A stretch of 26,363 nt of DNA from Gnetum montanum (Eukaryota > Streptophyta > Gnetopsida > Gnetales > Gnetaceae): the NCBI GenBank assembly GCA_015680685.1, contig MNCI01020774.1, positions 511,490 to 537,852 on the forward strand, written 5' to 3'. Made by a program: the position numbers and the translations under genes. The notes below the pieces were generated by a model that had not been told where the DNA came from, ran no database searches, and was given only the letters and a program-made list of their open reading frames with translations. Of this stretch, positions 18,557 to 26,363 are shown in pieces. The number at the start of each line of letters is the position of its first letter. The stretch's first letter is position 1.

Positions 18557-20900
18557 ATGGCTTCAAATAAGGATACATCATCACCTGCCAAGGAGACAAA
18601 AGAGGCAATGATAGAATTAGTGACAAAGAAGAACGGAGTATGCTAATGCAAGCAAGAATCTCATATGCTCATCATGAACATTATTTTCTCAATATTACTT
18701 TCATGTTTCACCAAGATTGGAAACTAAGACAGAGAGATCTTCAAGGTAACATTATTCTAACTCTAGAACACTTAGCATCCAAAGCAAGACACTTGATGAG
18801 TATCATATAACCAAACACATCACATGATCCTATCAACCCACTAAGGAGCAAGTAAAGAGAGATTCTACTATGCAGATCAAACATGTCCAAAATAAGAAAA
18901 ATAAGTTCAACTTTCCTATTGTCTTATAAGAGCTTGATGATGGTACATTCATCACCAAGAAACTCCATCAAAATCATGAAGTCCATTTGCAAACACCTAT
19001 CATTCGATTGAAGGAACCTGTTAAAGTTCAGCTACATTCCACCTTAGTAGAGACACCTAATAGGGAGGTAATTGACTTAAATTATAAGCAAGACTCAAGG
19101 CCAAGAGTTTTTTCTAGATCTTACAGAGAAGAATACTAAAGTCATGAAAAGAGGAAAAGCTAGCATCATTCTTCTATTTCCTCATCCTCATCCTTATGAT
19201 CGTCAATGGACTTTGATAGAAGGAGGCTAAGACACCAAGACCATGATAGGGAGGAGAGACAGACTCATGATCACCATGACCATTACTCGAGGTATTTAGA
19301 CAAGGATGATAAAGGATATGAATGAACAATATGTAGGGATTGAAGAGAAGATCATGAAAGGTATGAGCATAGAAGGGTGTATTGCTACAATAGAGCACAC
19401 AAACTTGATCACAATGATGAACCCTTGATGGTAACCTATAGCATGATTAACATCTAGGAAGTTGTTTACTTTTTGACTAGGCATGTGAGGGATAGTCATA
19501 TTAAATGGTTTAATATGAATAACATGCCAAGATTTGAGGGTGGTTATAGTGCTAATCACAACACCACCTCGAAGCATTCCACGAAGCTTACACCCTACAA
19601 AACATTGAAAGTTATTGCTATAAGTTGAAGTTGTTCCCACAAACACTTGTGAAAGAGGCTAAGAGCTGGTGAAGATCACTTGAACCTGAATTGATCAGAA
19701 GATGAAGTACCATGCTAGAGATCTTTAATTAAAAATACCAAACCTACTCAAGGGTGTCTAATTTAAGAAAACATTTCCAAGGATGGAAGCAAGGGACTCA
19801 TGAAACCCTTGATCTGGTAAGGGGTAGGTACTATTCACTATTGCACAGATGCCTAGGCCATGGATTCTCACAATGAGAATAGCTAAGGCACATTGTAGAT
19901 GTGTTACAGAACAAGTCTAGAGAGATCCTTGGGATTTATGGCCAAGGCTAATTATCTGAAATGACTATCCATTGAATTTAAAGATTGATCAACCAAGTGG
20001 TGAAGGAAGAAGGTGAGCTAAGAAAGAGAGAATTAACATAAGAGTATAATAGAGATCCATCGATCAGGAAAAGAGATTCATGAGTTTGTGACACTCAAGA
20101 GGAAGAAATCTTGGAACAATAAATTCAAAAGAAAACTCTACCAATTTAGAAAACTGTAACTGATATTGCAGTAAATGTAGAGAAAATGTGGGACTCAGTA
20201 TATGAACTATTTGCAATAGCATTGAATATTATGGAGGAGATAATAGAGCAAGCCTTTGAAAAAGGCAAGGAAAAGAAAAATATGAAAGATTTTAGATGAA
20301 AGGGCAGAGTGGCTTCAGCGACTGAGTATTCAAACATAAGCTCCATCAATAAGAAAGGATGTGTCATGTGCTAGTACGAACATCTCAAAGGATGTTGTTA
20401 AGTAATAGCACATTTACAGGAAATGGGAGCATATGCACTTAATCCCAAATTTGTTAAGAAACAAATGCCTAGAAGGTTACCTTATCCTTAAGGTAACTAT
20501 AGGCAAAACTTCCAACCAACATACTATCCTAGTGGAGCTTTGCCACAACCACAAGAGTAATAATATCAGCAGTGACAACAATCCCAATTGTGGGCCATGC
20601 CACCACCTTGCTAATAATATCCATACAAGTAGCCAGATCCATATGAAGATTTTGTACAATGTCCAATCTTGCCTAGTAATGCTACTATCCAAACTCTACA
20701 ATACCATCCAACCAAGTACCATAGACCAATGCCACCAAGGGTAGATCCAAACTCATATATGCATCCATCAAAAATTGATTCTTCAAACCAACATCTAAGT
20801 TCTTTACTACTAGTGCCATCACCTACTATGTCATGGGAATTACCATCACAACTACAGTAGAGAAAAGCTACAAGGGTGATGAATATACAAATAGAGGATG
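18557..20900 (+). pseudogene. Broken gag of the Athila-like element
   Basis: A start at ATG 18557 (MASNKDTSSPAKETKEAM) leads into a helical stretch (HHEHYFLNITFMFHQDW near 18675) and then a His/Asp/Arg-rich segment (about 19205-19390; RHQDHDREERQTHDHHDHY). After NNMPRFEGGY and a frameshift near 19557 comes the Retrotrans_gag core: HLEAFHEAYTLQNIES, KLFPQTLVKEAKSW, EIFN, NLRKHFQGW, ETLDLVRGRYYSLLHRCLGHGF and HIVDVLQNKSREIL (to about 19940). This matches the E-T-L...W-x-R-F-x-x-L-L-R-x-C-P-x-H-G pattern of Athila/Tat gag. A Cys/His patch near 20360-20400 and a Pro/Gln/Tyr-rich tail to about 20860 follow. There are at least a dozen stops, mostly at former Trp or Gln codons. Minus-strand open frames over the tail are antisense shadows. 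Confidence 0.8.
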
Positions 20901-20998
20901 TTACTAGCAACACTTAGGGCTAATCAAGGAAACTTTCTTTCTTTAGGAAAAGTCCAAAAAAGGCTTGTAGAGTTGGAACCCATGCTTACCATCATGTC

Positions 20999-21170
20999 AC
21001 TAGAAAGACATGTTACCCATGCTTGAAGGTAGACCTCTGGTAAGGCTAGCATAGATAAAAATAAAGCTCACGCATAAAATAGAGTTTTAGGGATTCCACT
21101 AGAAAGATCTATTATCCATGCCTGAAGGTACGAGGCTTCTCACGAATCTAAAAAATAAAAAAAGTGCAAT
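20999..21170. repeat. Tandem duplication of about 99 bases
   Basis: ACTAGAAAGACATGTTACCC with CATGCTTGAAGGTA (20999-21031) recurs with changes at 21098-21130 (ACTAGAAAGATCTATTATCC, CATGCCTGAAGGTA). The following AT-rich parts (GATAAAAATAAA and AAAAAATAAAA) also correspond. The copies are diverged. Confidence 0.65.
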
Positions 21171-21689
21171 GAATAAATCCCTCCCTTAGACAATATGCCA
21201 AGTGATGATACTCCTTGCAACAGTGGTAGTCTTACAGTCATAATTCCAAGAGATTAAATAATGAGATGTCATTATAATGTATTTTGGACTTGGTTTGAAT
21301 CTTAGATAGATAAGCTAATGATTATTTTAACCACTAATAAAATAAAAGAATTCATTATGCCTATGGTAAGATACCTCACATCCTAATTTCTATGATCCCT
21401 TCTAAGTCCATTTCATCCCACTGTATAAATAATCATAACTTGTGGTTTTGTGTAACACAACATAATTTTTCTAACTTGGTGATACTAACACTTAATGAAC
21501 TTTCATATCCCAAGATTCCTTCTTAACGAACTTTCTATGTTAAATTTTTGAAAAATATGCATCATTCCTAGCCCAAGACCCTCTTAACATATTCCATACC
21601 TTCCAAATATTCAAAATGACTCATTTTTGTTCATTAGATCTTAATGGGAAATTTAAAAAGTTTGCCTTTAATATCAAATCCCCTACAAT

Positions 21690-21745
21690 ATTAGTACTCC
21701 AATATCATATCTTTGATATTGTAGCCCACAAAAACTACATATACA
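21690..21745 (+). repeat. Fragment resembling the start of the Athila-like LTR
   Basis: CAATATCATATCTTTGATAT and then TGTAG and ACTACATATACATGG echo the LTR block that contains GATATTGTAACTTTGATATC, ATAG and CACATATATGTG. The match covers about 55 diverged bases. It may be a displaced LTR piece or a separate copy of the same regulatory palindrome. Confidence 0.4.
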
Positions 21746-22499
21746 TGGGGACTTAGAAAATGTTTTTCATTTTTCACTTTTGAAGCTAGGGATTTTTTAC
21801 TAATTTTCTTCTGAATTTGGAACTCTAACTTCCCAACTTCGAATGCTCATAACTCCACACTCATCGCTTTGATTTCTATGATTCTTGAACCCCGTTGATC
21901 ATAGAGTTATCAACTTAGTTGTGGGGGGATATTTAGCATGATATTGCTACAATTTGAGTCAAAATTTTCTAACTCCTGGAGGGTATTATAAGGGTACGTA
22001 TGAAGGTATGCCATACCAACTATTATGAGCCATAAACAAGAACAAAATGGATAACTGTGAAGGGTTATAAGAAAATTAATACCTATGGGATTTCTTTCTA
22101 AAAATTTTTCTAACTCTACAATCATAATAAGCTAAGAATTTGATCTAATTAAAGGTATGAGAAAGAAAAGGAGTTATCAAAAATCAGGGTAAACACTTTA
22201 ATAATTTCTAAATCCTTGATGATTGTAAATGGCACTAAAGAGAGAAGCAATAGGAGGATCCTCATAGCCTACAAGCAAACTACCATGAGGCCAAGGAAGA
22301 GGCCAAACTAGAGAATAAGATTCACAAGTAGAACATGCAAAGAAAGAGGCTCAATCTTTTAGCATCCATCAAGAAATTCCTGGTACTAGACATTTGGTCT
22401 AAGTGGAGGCAAAATGAACCACAAGCACAAGGATACCACCTCATGCTGTCACACGAATGCCCCTAAATCATCCAAGAAAAGACACTCCTAATCATAATA

Positions 22500-24960
22500 A
22501 TCATGGAGATGAACTTTGGTCCATTTGTGAAACTTATTCCAAAAGTGATAAGGACACAACTCCAAGCATTACCACTATGACCCATACTTTCAAATAGTAG
22601 CAAATGGTATTTAGTAGAGACCTATCAATTCTGGCACAATAAAGAAGAAGATGCCATGGTCAACATCAAGGGAGTCCCTATTTCATATTTAGTCAAGGTG
22701 ATAGATGAAGCCCTGAATGTTCCCAATGAAGGGGCAAGAGTAACACATCTGTCAACAAGATCAGATACAAAAACTAGAAAACTATGGTTGAAAAGGGCAT
22801 ATGTCAAAAAATATGAGTATAATGATCTAAATCTAGAAGAGAGAATCTATTTTAAACTTGGCACCTATCACCTATTTTCCACCAAATGATTGACTAGGCT
22901 ATCCACATATGTAGCTAGAGGAAGTGTGATTTTAATGAGAAAGTATAATTCAAATCTTGCACAACTCTACTTCATGGAAATTTAGAGGTAGCTTAAAGAA
23001 GAAAAGGTAGGGAAGTTAATACTTCCACTTTCTTGCCTCATTAGGAAGTTGTGCAAACATGTTAGGATCCTCAGCTACACCCATGAAATCCTTAGGAAAT
23101 CTTAGAATACCTCATATGCTAAAATGCTCAAGCCAGCATCACCAAAGAAAGATCAAGTGGAAGAAAAAATACATGTTGGGGAAACCACATAAACTATTGT
23201 ACAATAATAGAAAATGAGATCCAATGTTTAGTATCAAGAGCAATAACCATAGTAAGTTCTACCACCATCATCACACAATTATAGGCCATCCATGAGTCAT
23301 CTACAACAAATAGTAGAGACTATTAGTTGGGGAATGCATGAGGAGGCCAATCTTTACAAAGCTATTGATATTGCCATTCACCCCACTATTTTCATAGATC
23401 TTGTAAGTGGACAAATATAATTATAATTAGAAGGAGAGGCCTAATGGTTACAACAAATTTCTGGAAATGCTGCACTATTCCAAGTGGTGCTTGAAATTGA
23501 AGAAGGAGCCACAGTTGTGATTATGTAGCACCAAGATGCAACAGAAGCAATAGAAGTGATCACAAATCATATTAAGAAATTCTTCAATGTACCTGTTGTG
23601 CAACCAGCTAATCAAACTAGAGTAAGAGATGCTCAAATATTAGTTGATATCTCAATGACTCCTACTAATCATGCAAATGTGTTGGATAGACTACTGCACA
23701 TGGGGCAAGTAATGAAAACTCTTTTTGAGATCCCAAGCGATGTCACTATAGTACAATCAGTGTTAATAGTAACCAAGGGTAAGCTGATCATGGGAAAAAC
23801 CAAGGCAGAGCATGGAGAGAATGAACTACTCAGACTATAAGAAGAGCTATCAACCTTGAGGGCTAAACATAAAGATCCAATGCAATATGTCATACCTAAC
23901 CAGATAGATCAATTTAAAACAAAACAAATCAATTACCTCATATAGCAAAATAAGTAGATGGATAATGAGAAGAAGAAAGTAGTGTGGAATGCCTCCACAG
24001 TAGAAGCACAATTGTATGCAATAGCTAAGGCACTTGCCACAGTAAAAGAGGAAAACAAAAAACTTGCTATACATAATACTAGGTTGACTAATGTGGAGAA
24101 GTAAAAAAAAACATTCTTGAGAAGAGCATCCATCAATTGAGAGAACAACTGATGAGGATCAACCAAGATATGAGCTTCTTAGCAAGAGAAAACAGAATCC
24201 TATCAATGATGAAGGTATGTGATATCAAACAAAAATCTCCTATTGAAATCAACACGTGGCAGAATGAAGCTAAGAAGCATGAAAGTCTCAATAAATACTT
24301 CTACAATTAGGTGGGCATATATAGGAAAAATAATGAGAAGGAAATCTAGATGGCGAAAGCCTAGATTAATTTCATATTAGCACAAAATCCAAACTAGTAA
24401 CACATCTTAGATAGTTATGCTCATGTCCACCAAGCATAAATCAAAAATAAAGACTTGCAAATAGAAGATCTGAAAGAATACATGGGGTTAGCTTACCTTT
24501 GTTATGCTAACTTGGCCATGTTGATAGTAGGCAAGCCTAGAAATGAGCTTGAATAGCAAGTAGTAGCAATGTATGTAGTGTATGAAAAAGAGTTTGCAAA
24601 TCAAAAAGATGTTTTGCAAAAACTTCAAGTAGCCAACTCTAAATTAGAAGTAGTTAAGGTTGGCTCCCAAGGGTAAAAAGATGTTGCAGCAAGTATAGCT
24701 AGAAGGATGTTTGATTATCAAGAGTAATGTAAGATGGCCAAGGCATTTGAAATAGAGAGAAGACAGTTCACAACATGATATGTCAAGGCCGATCAAATGT
24801 TTCTACAACTACCATGTCCATGGGATGTACCAGCTCCATCACACATTGCACATGAAGCATGGATAGTGAATGACTTGAGAATGGAGGAGGAGAATCTTCA
24901 AGTGCTCCAAACATATATAAATTTTAGAAGCCTGATGATAAGGAAAAGAAACCGATGAAG
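22500..24960 (+). pseudogene. Long extra reading frame with a possible plant-transposon domain and coiled-coil-like tail
   Basis: One frame runs from about 22590 to 24103 and, after a one-base shift in an A-run at 24104-24112, to the TGA at 24956-24958: about 790 codons with some 30 stops, nearly all at former Gln, Arg or Trp codons. The first part (NIKGVPISYLVKVIDEALNV, DLNLEERIYFKLGTYHL, VARGSVILMRKYNSNLAQLY, LILPLSCLIRKLCKHVRI; 22659-23075) resembles the 'putative plant transposon protein' domain found in Athila-type and other plant elements. A Gln/Pro-rich link (about 23200-23290) and a long Lys/Glu/Gln-rich helical part (about 23835-24950) follow. The family match is from memory of the pattern and only moderate. 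It lies in the place of an extra 3' reading frame, known in Athila and Tat elements; its function is unknown. Confidence 0.65.
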
Positions 24961-25161
24961 GAGTCACCACCACCAGGAACTACATAGGCTATATTGAGCT
25001 TTGTCAAGTTATTTTTTTTATCTTGTCATGTCTTGTATGAATTTTGTAAAACACCACTATGGCATTTAGTATCATCTAAATAGTGTCATGTAAATATACC
25101 TTCCAATTTTGTATGGAACTCTGTCCTCATTTTGTTTAAACTCAAGGAAGAATTTTTAGTC
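24961..25161 (+). other. Untranslated region before the 3' LTR of the Athila-like element
   Basis: This is a short T-rich, non-coding stretch between the end of the extra reading frame and the polypurine tract. It has no repeat or motif I can name. Confidence 0.5.
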
Positions 25162-25162
25162 A

Positions 25163-25174
25163 GTCGTGGGGGTA
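25163..25174 (+). other. Polypurine tract of the Athila-like element
   Basis: GTCGTGGGGGTA ends immediately before the LTR start TGATAAAT. A G-rich tract at this position is the expected plus-strand primer, though it is short and interrupted by pyrimidines. Confidence 0.6.
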
Positions 25175-26035
25175 TGATAAATAAATTTTTGGTTGACTAC
25201 GATATTGTAACTTTGATATCATAGCACTAGCTATGTCACATATATGTGATATCGTGGGATGTGAGCCAACCCATAAATAAAATAATTAGGCACATGGATT
25301 TGCAATAAATTTCATTTAGTAGTAGCATAACTCTTTCAATTTATTGTCATGAATTTAGTCTTTAGTAGTTAAAAGTGTATGCTTGCAGTGTGGTGTTACG
25401 TGATTATACGATGTCTTTATTCAAGTGAACTGTAGTTGGACATAATTCATGACCAGCAATAAAGATTGAGATTACTTATCATCATTGAAGCATCCACTTA
25501 GTTTTCTTTCTATTTACTTGGAATAATTATTCTTGTTTTCCCTATTTAATCACTTACTTTACAATCACTTTCTTTTACATGTTGAAACTAAGTGGTATGG
25601 ATACAACTGGTTTCGAGTGCTAAGTGTAGTTATCTAGTAACCTAGTAGTGTTATCGCTTGCTAAACCTAGTAGTGGTATACTTGGTAATTCCAATGATGA
25701 GTGCATAAGTCCAAGGCATGTACGATAGACCAAGGTCAAATATCCATTGCTATAGGATAAAATAGATTTGTTTACTATTTTACTTAGACTTAGAAACTAT
25801 TTTCATTTCATCATGTTCACTAGGAGTAGCAATGGCCCAACAATATCAATTATCATATACCTCACTATGAGCTAAACCATATAGATGGACTTCACTAGCT
25901 CCATGTGGAGAGATAACAGTCTAAAACTTAAATCAATTACATATTCACATTGCCTTGTCTAGGAATTACAATTTGGTTGCATGTGAACACTTGTGACTTG
26001 TATGGTTTGGTGTTGGGTTACTCCACTGCCCATCA
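25175..26035 (+). repeat. 3' LTR of the Athila-like element
   Basis: It begins TGATAAATAAA and ends CTGCCCATCA, matching 17558-18422. It is followed by ATTGT at 26036-26040; the left flank carries ATTG overlapping the LTR start at 17556-17559. The inverted repeat CTACGATATT (25197-25206) with GATATCATAG (25215-25224) is kept with two changes. Confidence 0.88.
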
Positions 26036-26363
26036 ATTGTCAAGCTTGCTTAAGGAAGTAGCATTAGACATCACTACAATCCTTGGAGTTCTCATATGAG
26101 GAATAGGATTTCCTTTCATTAGAATCCTTAGCTGATAGTTTCCTACAATTCCATAGTTGTATTTTTCTTCCTCTTCATCCACTCCATCTTCACCTGGTTT
26201 TGAAACTCCATGATGACCTAATCAAGGTTTGGTGCTAAGTTACCTTTGTTGTAGAGACATCACCTTATCTATGACTAACCCACAAGTCATATCCATGGAG
26301 GAACTATTCAAAGTTAAAGAGATCATCAAGACAATAAATGGTTAGATCGAAATCCAATTAAAA
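26036..26363 (-). pseudogene. Gag, N-terminal part, of the chromovirus-like element
   Basis: On the minus strand this reads VSKPGEDGVDEEEKYNYG, then MKGNPIPHMRTPRIVVMSN and ATSLSKLDN, ending at 26036. The same frame resumes at 17557 with EEDKARFARAF, so the Athila-like element split one gag. I see no LTR in the last bases of the window; the 5' end and 5' LTR of this oldest element must lie beyond 26363. The first 140 bases on that side (26363-26220) have stops and no clear domain. Confidence 0.65.

Larger units (their letters stand above)
20901..22499 (+). other. Non-coding middle of the Athila-like element
   Basis: No protease, reverse transcriptase or integrase motif is seen on either strand. 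The stretch holds an old duplication (20999-21170) and an LTR-like fragment near 21690-21745, and is otherwise AT-rich with stops in all frames. From about 22215 weak coding character returns (KREAIGG, then a Lys/Glu-rich run), leading to the second reading frame. In an autonomous Athila element pol would occupy this place. Confidence 0.55.
17558..26035 (+). mobile_element. Athila-like non-autonomous Ty3/gypsy element with an extra long reading frame
   Basis: The 8.5 kb element has LTRs at 17558-18422 and 25175-26035, a primer site starting TGGCGCC right after the 5' LTR and a G-rich tract right before the 3' LTR, so it lies on the plus strand. It holds a broken Athila/Tat-type gag (18557 to about 20900), a non-coding middle, and a broken reading frame of about 790 codons (about 22500-24960). 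No protease, reverse transcriptase or integrase was found. It is inserted in the chromovirus gag: the host frame resumes exactly (SKLDN before, EEDKARF after). In the first 64 LTR bases I counted nine differences, all transitions. Confidence 0.87.

Noticed and set aside
20477-20913. Minus-strand open frames rich in Leu and Trp
   Set aside because: They are antisense to the Pro/Gln/Tyr-rich gag tail of the Athila-like element, whose sense frame fits better.
23669-24166. Minus-strand open frames with hydrophobic stretches
   Set aside because: They are antisense to the Lys/Glu/Gln-rich helical part of the extra reading frame, and coiled-coil codons read as hydrophobic residues on the opposite strand.
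1-26363. Host protein-coding gene, tRNA, rRNA or microRNA gene
   Set aside because: No frame, clover-leaf, rRNA block or long near-perfect hairpin outside the retrotransposon sequences could be supported.

Overview
This window looks like plant nuclear DNA with no host gene. It is a stack of old, heavily mutated LTR retrotransposons nested inside one another. The element families I can recognise (a Sirevirus-like Ty1/copia, a Tat-like and an Athila-like Ty3/gypsy, and a Reina-like chromovirus) place it in a seed plant. AT-rich sequence, old and decayed insertions and the absence of any gene fit a large, repeat-filled genome such as a gymnosperm or a large-genome angiosperm. The species cannot be told from the sequence.

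Layout, oldest to youngest. (1) A chromovirus-like Ty3/gypsy element lies on the minus strand: gag from 26363 to 26036, resuming at 17557 to 16779, then protease (16600-16200), reverse transcriptase (15990-15341) and RNase H with the start of the connection region (15340-14711). (2) An Athila-like element on the plus strand, 17558-26035, is inserted in that gag. It has two LTRs, a tRNA-Asp-type primer site, a broken gag, and a long broken extra reading frame where pol would be expected. (3) A Sirevirus-like copia element on the plus strand is inserted in the pol of element 1. Only its gag, 3' untranslated region and 3' LTR lie in the window (1-4035 and 14659-14710). (4) A Tat-like element of 10.6 kb on the minus strand, 4036-14653, is inserted in the 3' LTR of element 3, with a perfect five-base target duplication (ATAGG). 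Elements 2 and 3 hit different sites, so their relative age is not fixed; element 4 is younger than element 3.

The two complete inserted elements carry gag but no reverse transcriptase or integrase, and the visible part of the copia element also has no pol. They look like non-autonomous elements that depended on enzymes supplied elsewhere. The Tat-like element keeps gag and protease, a leader array of about 25-base repeats, LTRs that hold an array of CpG-bearing hairpins, and about 1.9 kb of roughly 30-base tandem repeats between protease and 3' LTR. The Athila-like element has about 790 codons of extra reading frame with a probable plant-transposon domain and a long helical, coiled-coil-like tail.

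Everything is a fossil. Nearly all in-frame stops sit where a single C-to-T or G-to-A change in CAG, CAA, CGA or TGG would make them, and paired LTRs differ mainly by transitions, as expected for DNA that was long cytosine-methylated. No tRNA, rRNA, CRISPR array or intact gene was seen.
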